Program-made: the position numbers and the translations under genes
Notes under the pieces: model-generated
The model's database searches: none
What the model saw: the letters and a program-made list of their open reading frames with translations, nothing else
Told to the model about the DNA's origin: nothing
Shown: positions 1-8,118 of the stretch, one piece after another
Layout of the letters: each line of letters starts with the position of its first letter
Numbering within the stretch: the first letter of the stretch is position 1
Source of the DNA: an uncultured Collinsella sp.
GTDB lineage: Bacteria; Actinomycetota; Coriobacteriia; Coriobacteriales; Coriobacteriaceae
Assembly (NCBI GenBank): GCA_937981515.1
Contig: CALJNY010000158.1
Span: forward strand, 1-20,608
Direction of reading: 5' to 3'
DNA: 20,608 bases

Positions 1-953
1 CGAACCCGAGCGAGACAGGACTCCACGGCAGCTCGATCGGTATCCCGCAGCACCGCGATAAACTCATCGCCGCCGTCGCGGCCCACAAAGCAGGTCTCTG
101 ACGCCACGCGCCCCAGCTGCTGGGCAAAAGAACGGATGTATTCGTCGCCCTTCTCGTGGCCAAAGCTGTTATTGACCGTATGCAGATTGTTAAGATCGAA
201 GACGCACAGCGCAACGGGCGCTTCAGCGGAGACAGGCTGCTCCTGCCCCAAGATCTCCTCGCACTTGTTCTTGTTGGGCAGTCCCGTGGCTTCGTCGAGA
301 TAGACTTTGCTCTGCAGCTCGCGATTGAGCGCGGCAGTGCGCACCGCGCGAGCAAGTTCAACCGCAAAGGTCGCCACCAAACCAACGATATCGATGATCA
401 CCAGACCCTCGAGACGATTGAGTGCCGTAGCCTTCTCCTGAGAGTAGTCCTCTGCGAGTCGCGTAGCATCGTCGCAAATGCCAAAGAACTCCTCGCTCAT
501 GGCGATGATGTCGGTGTTCTCGTAGCCGACTTCGCGCACGCGGACGATCTCGGCGCAAAGCTCATCAAAATAATTTGCAAGCTCGGTCATCTTTGCCTGA
601 TACTCGTCGTCGTCGAGACGGACGAGGTTGAGGTCGTCACTTCCGTAACGCAAACCGTTGATGTATGAATCCACGGCTTTGAGCAGGTCATCTTGAGGCT
701 GGCCCGCGTCCTCGAGCTTAACGATTCGCTGCGTGGTACCGCGCACCAGACCGGCGTAGTTGACCACGCGTGCCGTGCCCTGGATATCGGAGACGAGCAG
801 CATAACATTGATGAAGAAGAAGATGAGAACTGCCGTAAGCACCATCATGAGCAGGCGCACCGCCTGGCTGGCCTTCTTGGCGACAGAAGTATTCAAAAGT
901 TCAATCCCCCAAATGGCAAAAGAGTAGGTGGCGCATAGCGTCTTGTAAATCAT
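1..953 (-). CDS. Membrane-bound diguanylate cyclase (GGDEF), 3' end cut by window edge
   Basis: Predicted to make cyclic di-GMP from two GTP at the inner face of the membrane. At least 317 residues are visible. A first membrane segment lies near residues 33-54, an extracytoplasmic stretch rich in acidic and helical residues spans about 55-183 and resembles a four-helix sensor, a second membrane segment lies near 184-202, and the GGDEF domain begins near 215. The signature Gly-Gly-Asp-Glu-Phe is intact at residues 294-298 (forward bases 60-74), so the enzyme should be active. The gene leaves the window about 20 residues later. The start is uncertain. The ATG at 953 has no good ribosome site. 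An in-frame TTG at 896 follows GGGGGA by 8 bases and would begin MNTSVAKK just before the first membrane segment, which is more typical. The ligand is unknown. Confidence 0.85.
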   Translation of the reverse strand, partial: MIYKTLCATYSFAIWGIELLNTSVAKKASQAVRLLMMVLTAVLIFFFINVMLLVSDIQGTARVVNYAGLVRGTTQRIVKLEDAGQPQDDLLKAVDSYINGLRYGSDDLNLVRLDDDEYQAKMTELANYFDELCAEIVRVREVGYENTDIIAMSEEFFGICDDATRLAEDYSQEKATALNRLEGLVIIDIVGLVATFAVELARAVRTAALNRELQSKVYLDEATGLPNKNKCEEILGQEQPVSAEAPVALCVFDLNNLHTVNNSFGHEKGDEYIRSFAQQLGRVASETCFVGRDGGDEFIAVLRDTDRAAVESCLARV

Positions 954-1016
954 GCGGGGTCAACTCTACCAGATGATTTTTCTAGGACGGGGATTAAAGA
1001 ATCATCGACACGATAG

Positions 1017-1895
1017 CTATTTGAGAAGCTGAGTCATGGCGTTCACGAATTTTTGGACTTGGAGGGTAGGCTCGAGCGGGTAGTGCAGAAAGACCGGCAC
1101 CTCTCGCCCGCACAGGAACGGCACGCCCACAAAGGCAGGGTGCACGCCCGACCATGCGCCGCAGGTGAGCACCGCGTCGCCCTTTTCCTCGGCTTCGTTA
1201 AAGAGCGCAAAGTCGAAGCTATCCACATCGATCACGTCCACGCCGCCGTCGGCCAAAAGGTCGATGCGTAGGCTATCCATGGCGTCGTTGCCGTGGCGTA
1301 GTACGCGCAGACGCATACCCTCCAGGTCGGCAACCGTGATGCGATTCTTGCGCGCCAGCGGGCTCGTGCGCGGTAGGTCGATATAAAACGGCACGTTGAC
1401 GATACGGAGCTTTTGGCAGGCGTCGCCCCAGCGTGGGGTCGAAAAACTCGACTGCACCACATCGACCTCGCGGCCCAAGCTGCGCATGACGGATTCGCGC
1501 TCGTCATAGAGGTCGCTTACCGGCACGATCTCAAATCGCAGCGACGGTTCCAGATCGTGGATGCCCGACCACATCGACAGCGTTTGGCGCCCCGGGCACA
1601 TCATCGACACGCCCAGGCGCACGGCACCGCCATCGCCCGCCGCGCGTCGGGCACGGCGCAGCGCGTCCTCGGACTGCCGCATGATCGAGCGCGCATCGTC
1701 CACCAACAGAGCACCCGCCGGTGTCACCTTGACGCCCGAGTGCGAGCGCTTGAACAGCGTGATGCCGAACTCGGCCTCGAAGCCCGACACCTGTTTGACG
1801 AGCGCCGGGGTCGACACGCGCAATTTTGCCGCCGCCCGCGAGAAGCTCCCCAGCTCCGCGGCGGCCGATATGGCCTCGAGCCGTCGATCGTACAC
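1017..1895 (-). CDS. LysR-family transcriptional regulator
   Basis: A 292-residue regulator of normal family length. Residues 1-60 form the winged helix-turn-helix typical of LysR proteins (SFSRAAAKLRVSTPALVKQV, then LFKRSHSGVKVTPAG). Residues from about 88 onward match the two-lobed, substrate-binding-protein-like effector domain. The start is GTG at 1895, chosen because GGGAG sits 6 bases upstream; there is no competing in-frame ATG with a ribosome site. It is divergent from the SDR-MFS-Gfo/Idh operon that begins at 2129. By family habit it should bind the shared 233-bp gap, repress itself and activate or repress that operon in response to a pathway metabolite. The effector cannot be read from sequence. 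The next gene on this strand (the GGDEF protein) starts 63 bases beyond its stop. Confidence 0.88.
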   Translation of the reverse strand: MYDRRLEAISAAAELGSFSRAAAKLRVSTPALVKQVSGFEAEFGITLFKRSHSGVKVTPAGALLVDDARSIMRQSEDALRRARRAAGDGGAVRLGVSMMCPGRQTLSMWSGIHDLEPSLRFEIVPVSDLYDERESVMRSLGREVDVVQSSFSTPRWGDACQKLRIVNVPFYIDLPRTSPLARKNRITVADLEGMRLRVLRHGNDAMDSLRIDLLADGGVDVIDVDSFDFALFNEAEEKGDAVLTCGAWSGVHPAFVGVPFLCGREVPVFLHYPLEPTLQVQKFVNAMTQLLK

Positions 1896-2128
1896 GTCAA
1901 TCTCCCGTTTCCAGACGCATGGCGATGAACTGCCGAAGGGGGTCGTTTTGGCAGGTCACGCACTCAATTAAAGGCGCATCGTCTTGCGAGCTATAAACCA
2001 TTGGTTAACGCCATTCTAACAAATATGCAATTCACCTGCACAAATGCAAAGCATACGATAACCTGCGAAAACCGCGTGGGTCGATTAATGGGAGCGACCC
2101 ATCGGGAGGCATAAGAAGGGAAGTTCCT
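1896..2128. promoter_or_regulatory. Divergent control region between LysR gene and SDR operon
   Basis: This 233-bp gap holds two dyads that could be operators. The first is AACCA-T-TGGTT, a perfect 11-bp palindrome at 1996-2006. The second is GGGTCG (2078-2083) paired with CGACCC (2095-2100) across 11 bases. A possible plus-strand promoter is TTCACC (2031-2036), a 17-bp spacer, then TACGAT (2054-2059). That would place the second dyad just downstream of the transcription start. Neither dyad is an exact T-N11-A LysR box, so assignment to the LysR protein is inference from position. The SDR ribosome site is AGAAGG at about 2112-2117. Confidence 0.4.
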
Positions 2129-3010
2129 ATGAGCAATTGGCTTAAGCTCGAGGGCGATGTCTGCGCCGTGACCGGCGCGCTCGGCGGTATGGGCGTCGAG
2201 ATTTGCCGTGAGTTCGCCCGCAACGGTGCAAACGTCGTCCTGCTCGATCTGGACGAGGAAAAGGTCAAGGCCGCAGCCGCCGACCTCGCCGCCGAGTTTG
2301 GCATCCACGCCGAGGGCTACAAGATGAACGCCACCGACGAGGCCGAGGTTCAGGCAGCCGTCGACGCCACCATCGCCGACTTCGGCCGCGTCGACGTTCT
2401 CGTCAACACCGCCGGCATCCTGCGTTTCGCAGCTATGGAAGACCTGCCGCTCTCCGACTGGAACGAGGTCATCAACGTCAACCTCACCGGTTACTTCATC
2501 ACCTCGCAGCGCTTTGGTCGCGAGATGATCAAGGCCGGCCAGGGCCGCCTGGTGCACATCTCGACCGTCGCCAGCCACTCCCCCGAGACGTTCTCGGGCG
2601 TGTACAGCTCCACCAAGGCCGGCGTCAACATGATGTCCAAGATGCTCGCCGCCGAGTGGGGCCCCTACGGCGTCCGCTCCAACTGCGTCGAGCCTTGCTT
2701 CGTTAAGACCCCGATGTCGGCCAACTTCTACGCCGACCCCGAGGTCGAAAAGAGCCGCAGCCGCCTGATCGCCACGCGCCGCATCGGCGAGGTCAGCGAT
2801 ATCGCCAACGCCGTCATGTTCCTGGCGTCCAAGCGCTCGGACTTTACCACCGGCGACGCCATCAAGGTCGACGGCGGCTTCTCCAACATGATGGGCGACC
2901 TCACCGCCAAGCCCGGCGGCCGTCGCGCCTATGCCGACAACTACCTCAAGAACAAGGGTGTCGAGCTTTGGTCCGATGAGTCCGGCGTCGCCAAGCCAAC
3001 CGACCAGTAA
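2129..3010 (+). CDS. SDR-family NAD(P)-dependent oxidoreductase
   Basis: A classical short-chain dehydrogenase, 293 residues, expected to oxidise or reduce a hydroxyl/keto group with NAD(P). The Rossmann glycine motif is TGALGGMG (15-22), with an acidic end to the second strand (LLDLDEE) that usually favours NAD. NTAG follows near 92, and the active-site pair is Tyr159 and Lys163 in YSSTK. Two departures stand out. The catalytic serine region reads HISTVAS, so either Ser145 or Thr146 must serve. The conserved Pro-Gly after strand six is Pro189-Cys190. The family core ends around KVDGGFS (near 251), and a tail of about 40 residues follows, longer than usual. It is first in an operon with an OFA transporter and a Gfo/Idh oxidoreductase, divergent from a LysR gene. 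The substrate is unknown; gluconate-5-dehydrogenase-like enzymes are the nearest type I can name. Confidence 0.85.
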   Translation: MSNWLKLEGDVCAVTGALGGMGVEICREFARNGANVVLLDLDEEKVKAAAADLAAEFGIHAEGYKMNATDEAEVQAAVDATIADFGRVDVLVNTAGILRFAAMEDLPLSDWNEVINVNLTGYFITSQRFGREMIKAGQGRLVHISTVASHSPETFSGVYSSTKAGVNMMSKMLAAEWGPYGVRSNCVEPCFVKTPMSANFYADPEVEKSRSRLIATRRIGEVSDIANAVMFLASKRSDFTTGDAIKVDGGFSNMMGDLTAKPGGRRAYADNYLKNKGVELWSDESGVAKPTDQ

Positions 3011-3022
3011 ACCAACCTGACA

Positions 3023-3053
3023 GGGAGGCCCCGCGGACACGCCCGCTCCTCCC
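3023..3053 (+). other. Intercistronic hairpin between SDR and MFS genes
   Basis: GGGAGG (3023-3028) pairs with CCTCCC (3048-3053), with a possible inner GCG/CGC stem. There is no T-tract, so it is more likely to protect or attenuate the message than to terminate it. It lies in the 66-base gap of the operon. Confidence 0.35.
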
Positions 3054-3076
3054 CCGTATCGATTAGAAAGAGTCCA

Positions 3077-4333
3077 ATGGCTTCCACCAACTCCAACAAG
3101 GGTCGCGCCGTCGTGCTTTCTGCCGCGTGCGTCACCATGTTCTTTATCAGCTCCATCGCGCTGTATTCCGTCGTGAGCAAGAACCTGCTCGCCGTCTACC
3201 CCGAGTGGTCGAGCGCCCTTACCTGGGCTTTCCCGGTCTTTCAGACCATCATGGCCGTGACGGGCATCTTCGCCGGCCGCATCTCCGATAAGATCGGCCC
3301 CCGCAACGTCGTGATCGCCGCCGCCGTGTGCTACGGCGTGGGCTGGTTCATGTCCGGCACCGTCACCGAGCCGTGGCAATTCTACCTGTGGTTCTCGCTT
3401 GTCGCCGCCATCGGCAACGGCCTGGGCTACAACCCGGCGCTCACCACCGGCCAAAAGTGGTTCATCGACAAGAAGGGTCTCGCCTCCGGCATCACCCTGG
3501 CCGCTTCGACCGCCGGTCCCGCCGTGCTGTCCCCGGTGCTCGCCTCGCTGCTCATCCCGAGCCTGGGCATCTTTGGCGCCCTTAAGGCGCTCGGAGTCAT
3601 CTTCTTTGTGATGATCGCCGCCTCCGCCCTGTTCCTGAAGGCCCCCGAGGCCGGTTGGCTGCCCGAGGGCTTCGAGGCCCCCAAGGGCGGCGCGCATGCC
3701 GGCACCTTCGGCGACCTCACCCCGGGCGAGATGGTCAAGACCCCGCGCTTCTGGGTCCTCATCGTCACCTTCGCCTTTGCCGCCACCGCGGGCACCCTGC
3801 TCGTGGGCAAGGTTGCCTCCATCGCCGCCGTCCAGCTCTTCGCCGACCCCACGAGCGCCGCGGCCGTCGCCCTCGGCGGTGTGGTAGTCTCCGTCAACAC
3901 CTGCGCCAACCTGGTTGGCCGTCTGTCCTTTGGCCAGATCATCGACAAGCTCGGCGCCTACAAGTCGCTGCTCATCAGCCTTGTCGTCACCATCGTCGCC
4001 CTCGTCATCATGTCGATGAGCTTTACGCAGGCCATGTTCTTTGTTGCGCTCGCCCTGCTCGGCTTTAGTTTTGGCGCCCTGCTCGTCATCTACCCGCCGC
4101 TCACCGGTGGCGCCTTTGGCACCAGCAACATCGGCGTCAACTACGGCATCATGTTTTTGGGCTATGCCGCTTCCACCTGGATCAGCCAGCCCATCACCGC
4201 CGTGCTGTATCACGCCGAGGCCGGCAGCGCCGCCTACCAGCAGTCCTTCTACGGCGCCATTGTGATCGCCGCCATCGCCGTCGTGCTCACCGTCTACATG
4301 ATGGTCTCCGACAGCAAGAAGAAGTCCGCCTAG
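3077..4333 (+). CDS. MFS transporter, OFA (oxalate/formate antiporter-like) family
   Basis: A 418-residue integral membrane protein with about twelve hydrophobic segments in two halves. The loop after segment two carries the MFS motif A form GRISDKIGPRN, and the matching loop in the second half reads GRLSFGQIIDKLG. The opening pattern, the KWFIDKKGLASGI segment and the length fit the OFA branch, which moves small organic anions by antiport or proton symport. The start ATG follows AGAAAGAG by four bases. It sits between two dehydrogenases, so it most likely imports their substrate or exchanges substrate for product. The family does not fix the substrate, and oxalate should not be assumed because no oxalate-degrading genes are nearby. 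A palindromic repeat begins 8 bases after the stop. Confidence 0.85.
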   Translation: MASTNSNKGRAVVLSAACVTMFFISSIALYSVVSKNLLAVYPEWSSALTWAFPVFQTIMAVTGIFAGRISDKIGPRNVVIAAAVCYGVGWFMSGTVTEPWQFYLWFSLVAAIGNGLGYNPALTTGQKWFIDKKGLASGITLAASTAGPAVLSPVLASLLIPSLGIFGALKALGVIFFVMIAASALFLKAPEAGWLPEGFEAPKGGAHAGTFGDLTPGEMVKTPRFWVLIVTFAFAATAGTLLVGKVASIAAVQLFADPTSAAAVALGGVVVSVNTCANLVGRLSFGQIIDKLGAYKSLLISLVVTIVALVIMSMSFTQAMFFVALALLGFSFGALLVIYPPLTGGAFGTSNIGVNYGIMFLGYAASTWISQPITAVLYHAEAGSAAYQQSFYGAIVIAAIAVVLTVYMMVSDSKKKSA

Positions 4334-4341
4334 TTTTACCG

Positions 4342-4372
4342 ATGCGACAAAGGGACAGCCCCTTTGTCGCAT
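4342..4372. repeat. Palindromic repeat, copy A (13-bp perfect stem)
   Basis: ATGCGACAAAGGG (4342-4354) pairs perfectly with CCCTTTGTCGCAT (4360-4372) around a 5-base loop. It begins 8 bases after the MFS stop codon and 30 bases before the Gfo/Idh start, inside an operon. It has no T-tract, so it is not a standard terminator. Its core resembles copies at 15051 and 17544. Confidence 0.8.
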
Positions 4373-4402
4373 TCCACCGGTCACCAGTATTAAGGAGTCG
4401 AA

Positions 4403-5443
4403 ATGTCTGAGCTCAACCCCGTCCGCATTGCCGTTATCGGCGCCGGCGCCATGGGCCGCAACCACATCCGCTTTGTCACCGAGGAGCCCGAGGCCGAGCT
4501 CGTCGCCATCGCCGACGCCTTTGAGGGCGCCCGCGCCACGGCCGAGGCCGCCGGCGTGCCGTTTTATACCGATCCCGCCCAGATGATGGACGAAGTCAAG
4601 CCCGAGGCCGTCATTATCGCCACCCCCAACGACCTGCACCTGGGCGTTGCCCGCGAGGCTGTGAAGCGCAATATCGTGCCGCTGGTCGAAAAGCCGATCT
4701 CCAACGACCTGGAAGATGCCCAGGCCTTCGCCGCCGAGGCCGAGACCGCCGGCGTGCCCGTACTCGTGGGTCAGCACCGTCGCCACAACCCCTTCGTCAA
4801 CAAGGCCAAGGAAATCATCGAGTCCGGCGAGCTGGGCAAGCTCACCGTGTCGAGCTTCCACTACATGATCTATAAGAATGACGAGTACTTTGATGTCGAG
4901 TGGCGTCGCAAGAAGGGTGCCGGCCCGATCCTGGTCAACCTGGTGCACGCCGTCGACCTGCTCCGCTACCTGCTGGGCGAGCCCGTTGCCGTCCAGGGTA
5001 TGCAGTCCAGCGCCGCCCGCGGTTTTGAGACCGAGGACTCCGCCGTGGTCAACGTCCGTTTTGCCGATGGCGCGCTCGCAAGCATGACCATCTCCGACGC
5101 TACCGCCAGCCCCTGGAACTGGGAGGCCACCGCTCGCGAGGATCCGCAGTACCGCCCCTTCGACGCCGACGCCTACTTTATCGGCGGCACTAAGGGTGCC
5201 CTGTCGCTGCCCCGCCTGCACCAGTTCTCCTACGACGGCGCCTCCAACTGGCACAAGCCGCTGCAGATGGAGATTCCGGCCGTCGACCCGGCACTGCCGC
5301 ACAAGATGCAGCTCAAGCACTTTGTGAAGGTTGTCCGCCGCGAGGTCGAGCCCGTCGTGACCCCCGCCGATAACGTCAAGACGCTCACGCTGCTTAACGC
5401 CATCAAGGAGGCCGCCGAGACCGGCCAGCTCGTCGAGCTGTAA
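4403..5443 (+). CDS. Gfo/Idh/MocA-family oxidoreductase
   Basis: A 346-residue NAD(P)-dependent dehydrogenase of the glucose-fructose oxidoreductase/inositol dehydrogenase family, which usually acts on cyclitols, sugars or sugar acids. The dinucleotide motif is GAGAMG at 13-18. The catalytic-lysine signature is Glu96-Lys97-Pro98. The C-terminal substrate domain has the His182-x-x-Asp185 pair (LVNLVHAVDLLRYLLG); the residue usually Asp in this motif (LxDxGxH) is Asn here. Length is normal. The start ATG follows AAGGAG by five bases. It is third in the LysR-linked operon, 69 bases after the transporter and followed by a terminator, so it should share a pathway with the SDR, for example sequential oxidation or epimerisation through a keto intermediate. 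The exact substrate cannot be called. Confidence 0.88.
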   Translation: MSELNPVRIAVIGAGAMGRNHIRFVTEEPEAELVAIADAFEGARATAEAAGVPFYTDPAQMMDEVKPEAVIIATPNDLHLGVAREAVKRNIVPLVEKPISNDLEDAQAFAAEAETAGVPVLVGQHRRHNPFVNKAKEIIESGELGKLTVSSFHYMIYKNDEYFDVEWRRKKGAGPILVNLVHAVDLLRYLLGEPVAVQGMQSSAARGFETEDSAVVNVRFADGALASMTISDATASPWNWEATAREDPQYRPFDADAYFIGGTKGALSLPRLHQFSYDGASNWHKPLQMEIPAVDPALPHKMQLKHFVKVVRREVEPVVTPADNVKTLTLLNAIKEAAETGQLVEL

Positions 5444-5515
5444 TGCCTTAAGAGCGACCGCGGCAGAAACCCCATGCCGAACCCTTCGGTCCGCCACCAA
5501 CAAGCCCCTCTTCTT

Positions 5516-5551
5516 TGCCCCGCGAGCAGCCTCCTGCCCGCGGGGCATTTT
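5516..5551 (+). terminator. Intrinsic terminator of the SDR-MFS-Gfo/Idh operon
   Basis: TGCCCCGCG (5516-5524) pairs with CGCGGGGCA (5539-5547) around a 14-base loop and is followed by TTTT (5548-5551). It lies 72 bases after the Gfo/Idh stop. Confidence 0.8.
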
Positions 5552-5614
5552 GCTACCTTGCCGACGATTTTTCTGGGGCAGGGGCTATCTTGCGCCTCGG
5601 CTTGATTTGTTCGC

Positions 5615-5633
5615 CCCAAAACGGTCTTTTGGG
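5615..5633 (+). other. Hairpin in the tex leader
   Basis: CCCAAAA (5615-5621) pairs with TTTTGGG (5627-5633) around five bases, about 60 bases upstream of the tex start. No T-tract follows. It could sit in the tex 5' leader; no convincing promoter was found in 5552-5691. Confidence 0.3.
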
Positions 5634-5691
5634 ACGGGTGGTATCCTTGGTAGCTCTGTGCTGCAAACGCACCTTTACCGCAAGGAGTTTC

Positions 5692-7839
5692 ATGGATCTT
5701 ATCGCCCAGCTTGCCCGCGAGCTCAACCTTAAGGCCGCCAATGTCGAGGCAGCCGTCAAGCTCATCGACGAGGGCAACACCATCCCCTTTATCTCGCGCT
5801 ACCGCAAGGAAGCCACGGGCGGCATGGACGATGTCGCGCTGCGCGCGCTCGACGAGCGTCTGTCCTACCTGCGCAATCTTGAGCAGCGCAAGGAAGACGT
5901 CATCCTGCTCATCGACGCCCAGGGCAAACTCACGCCCGAACTCGAGCAGCAGATTCGCGAGGCCACGCAGCTCCAGCGTGTCGAGGACCTCTACAAGCCC
6001 CACCGCAAAAAGCGCATGACCCGCGCACAGAAGGCCCGCGAGGCCGGCCTGGAGCCGCTTGCCAACATGATCATCATGCAGGCCTCGGCCAAGGGCAGCG
6101 CACTCGACGCCGCCGCGGACTACGTCAACGAGGAGGCCGGCTTTGACACGCCCGAGAAGGCTCTCGCCGGCGCGGCGGACATCGTGGCCGAGACGGTGGC
6201 CGAGGACCCCGAGAACGTCGCCGACCTGCGTGCCTTTACGCAAAACACCGCCGATATCGTCGTCGAGGCCACCGACCCCGCCGAAAAAACTCCCTACGAA
6301 CCGTACTACAGCTATGACGAGCCACTGCGCCGTATACCCAACCACCGCGTGCTGGCCATCGACCGCGGTGAGCGCGAGGGCAAGCTCCGCGTGCGCGTGA
6401 ACGTCGATGGCGCTGCCGCCACGGCACGCCTCGGCAGCCGTTGGCCCCGACGCCAGGGTGTGTTTGCTCCCATCTTCGATGCCGCCATCGCTGACGGTTA
6501 CAAGCGCCTCATGGCCCCCTCGCTTGAGCGCGAGGCCCGTGCTAAGCTCACCGTCCGCGCCCAGACCGAGGCCATCAACGTCTTTGCCAAGAATCTTGAG
6601 GGGCTGCTCTCGGCACGCCCCGTCCGCGGCGCCCGCGTGCTCGCGCTCGATCCGGGCTACCGCACCGGCTGCAAGGTCGCTGTCATGGACGAGACCGGCA
6701 AGCTACTCGACCACGGCGTGGTCTATCCCACCAAGCCACGCCACGACGTCGCCGGCACCAAGCGCGAGCTCGCTCGCCTCGTCAAGAAGGACGGCGTCAA
6801 CACCATCGTCATCGGCAACGGCACCGCCAGCCGCGAGACCGAGGAAGTTGTCTCGGAGTTCATTGCCGAGCAGGCTCCTGGGCTGCGCTACACCATCGTC
6901 AACGAAGCCGGCGCATCGGTGTACTCCGCCTCCGAGCTCGCAAGCCAGGAGTATCCCGACCTGGACGTCACCGTGCGCGGCGCCATGAGCCTGGGCCGCC
7001 GCCTGCAGGACCCGCTGGCAGAGCTCGTCAAGATTCCGCCCCAGTCCATCGGCGTGGGCCAGTACCAGCACGACCTTGACCAGGCCGAACTCTCGCGCAC
7101 CCTGGGCCACGTGGTGGAGGACGTCGTCAACCGCGTGGGCGTCGACGTCAACACCGCAAGCGCGAGCCTGCTGGGATACGTATCGGGCATCACGCCAAGC
7201 GTGGCCAAGAACATCGTGGCGTACCGCGAGGAAAACGGCGCCTTCACCGATCGCCGCCAGCTCAAGAAGGTCCCCAAACTGGGACCCAAGGCATATCTCA
7301 ACGCCGCGGGCTTCCTGCGCATCAGCGGCGGCAAGAACCCGCTCGACGCCACGAGCGTCCACCCCGAAAGCTACGAGGTGGCCACGGCCGTCCTGGAGCG
7401 CGCCGGCGTTTCCGCCAGCGAACTCAGCCGCGGCGGCGTGCCCGACATTGAGCGCCGCCTGGGCAGTATCTCGGCGCTGGCAAACGACCTGGACTGCGGC
7501 ACCCTCACGCTCATCGACATCGTCAACGAGCTCAAGAAGCCCGGTCGCGACCCACGCGACGACGCGCCCGAGGTGGTCTTTAGCCGCTCGGCACTTTCTA
7601 TCGATGACCTGGAGCCCGGCATGGAACTCAAGGGCACGGTACGCAACGTCGTCGACTTTGGCGCCTTCGTCGACGTGGGTGTGCACCAGGACGGCCTCGT
7701 GCACATCTCCAAGCTGGCCAACCGCTTCGTCAAGCACCCGAGCGACGTGGTACGCGTCGGTGACACGGTAAAGGTGTGGGTGGAAAAGGTCGATCGCTAC
7801 CGCAAAAAGATCTCCCTCACCATGGTGCAGGGGAAGTAA
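5692..7839 (+). CDS. tex: Tex-family RNA-binding transcription accessory protein
   Basis: A 715-residue cytoplasmic protein matching Tex/YhgF along its length. The N-terminal Tex helical domain includes the family motif NTIPFISRYRKEATGG (about residues 25-40) and DLYKPHRKKRMTRA. A YqgF/RNase H-like domain has its first aspartate at 320 (RVLALDPGYRTG). Helix-hairpin-helix segments lie around 480-560. A C-terminal S1 RNA-binding domain covers about 645-712 (GTVRNVVDFGAFVDVGVHQDGLVHIS). Tex proteins bind nucleic acid and are linked to transcription, RNA turnover and stress survival; the exact role varies. The start is the ATG at 5692 after AAGGAG. The open frame extends upstream to 5515, but that part overlaps the operon terminator and is not family-like. 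It appears to be a single-gene unit. Confidence 0.93.
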   Translation: MDLIAQLARELNLKAANVEAAVKLIDEGNTIPFISRYRKEATGGMDDVALRALDERLSYLRNLEQRKEDVILLIDAQGKLTPELEQQIREATQLQRVEDLYKPHRKKRMTRAQKAREAGLEPLANMIIMQASAKGSALDAAADYVNEEAGFDTPEKALAGAADIVAETVAEDPENVADLRAFTQNTADIVVEATDPAEKTPYEPYYSYDEPLRRIPNHRVLAIDRGEREGKLRVRVNVDGAAATARLGSRWPRRQGVFAPIFDAAIADGYKRLMAPSLEREARAKLTVRAQTEAINVFAKNLEGLLSARPVRGARVLALDPGYRTGCKVAVMDETGKLLDHGVVYPTKPRHDVAGTKRELARLVKKDGVNTIVIGNGTASRETEEVVSEFIAEQAPGLRYTIVNEAGASVYSASELASQEYPDLDVTVRGAMSLGRRLQDPLAELVKIPPQSIGVGQYQHDLDQAELSRTLGHVVEDVVNRVGVDVNTASASLLGYVSGITPSVAKNIVAYREENGAFTDRRQLKKVPKLGPKAYLNAAGFLRISGGKNPLDATSVHPESYEVATAVLERAGVSASELSRGGVPDIERRLGSISALANDLDCGTLTLIDIVNELKKPGRDPRDDAPEVVFSRSALSIDDLEPGMELKGTVRNVVDFGAFVDVGVHQDGLVHISKLANRFVKHPSDVVRVGDTVKVWVEKVDRYRKKISLTMVQGK

Positions 7840-7845
7840 ACCGCC

Positions 7846-8063
7846 AAAGCAAGGGTACCCCCTGCAGCGACGTGCAAAATCGCGAGTATTCTGCAAACTC
7901 CGCCGTTCCGGACGCCCCTCAGGAGCAATAAAGTCAAAAATAGCCCCCGTTTTAGCGTCGTCAGAGCCAAAACGGGGGCTATTCCGTGCTTCAGCTAGCT
8001 GGTAAAAGCCTTTACCTTGCTGAATACTCTCAATTTTGCACGTCGCGGGCGGGGGTACCTTTG
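7846..8063. repeat. Long imperfect inverted repeat flanking a perfect 15-bp stem
   Basis: The arms are 7846-7896 and 8017-8063. The best block is 14 bp exact: GCGACGTGCAAAAT (7867-7880) against ATTTTGCACGTCGC (8033-8046). Matching flanks include GGTACCCC (7854) against GGGGTACC (8052-8059), and GAGTATTCTGCAA (7884-7896) against TTGCTGAATACTC (8017-8029) with one mismatch. The structure encloses the terminator-like stem at 7939-7983. It fills the gap between the convergent tex and aldolase genes and has no open frame of its own. Confidence 0.8.
7936..7983 (-). terminator. Intrinsic terminator, mainly for the minus strand
   Basis: AATAGCCCCCGTTTT (7939-7953) pairs perfectly with AAAACGGGGGCTATT (7969-7983) around a 15-base loop. 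Read on the minus strand the stem is followed by a run of T (forward A-run 7936-7940), as for a terminator of the aldolase gene 238 bases upstream. It may also stop tex transcripts arriving from the other side. Confidence 0.75.
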
Positions 8064-8066
8064 CCC

Positions 8067-8087
8067 ACGGCAGGATATGGAAGCCGA
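8067..8087 (-). repeat. 21-bp duplicate of the aldolase gene 3' end
   Basis: Bases 8067-8087 are identical to 8223-8243, which encode the last residues (GFHILP) of the aldolase gene. The two copies are 156 bp apart, an exact multiple of three, so the extra copy lies in the same reading frame beyond the stop. The hairpin repeat at 8119-8190 lies between them. Confidence 0.85.
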
Positions 8088-8118
8088 TTACCAACCTACC
8101 GGCAAGCTCGTGTCGGCA

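Noticed and set aside
972..1006. GATGATT/AATCATC inverted repeat as a LysR terminator
   Set aside because: Only 7 bp with a 21-base loop, AT-rich and without a proper T-tract; likely chance.
1991..5548. Minus-strand open frame of 1185 codons opposite the SDR-MFS-Gfo/Idh operon
   Set aside because: It mirrors three well-supported genes, has low-complexity Gly/Asp/His-rich content with no domain, and overlaps the operon terminator. Long antisense frames are expected with this GC-rich codon use.
5515..5691. Longer N-terminus for Tex from an ATG at 5515
   Set aside because: It overlaps the upstream operon's terminator stem, is not family-like, and the ATG at 5692 has a ribosome site.
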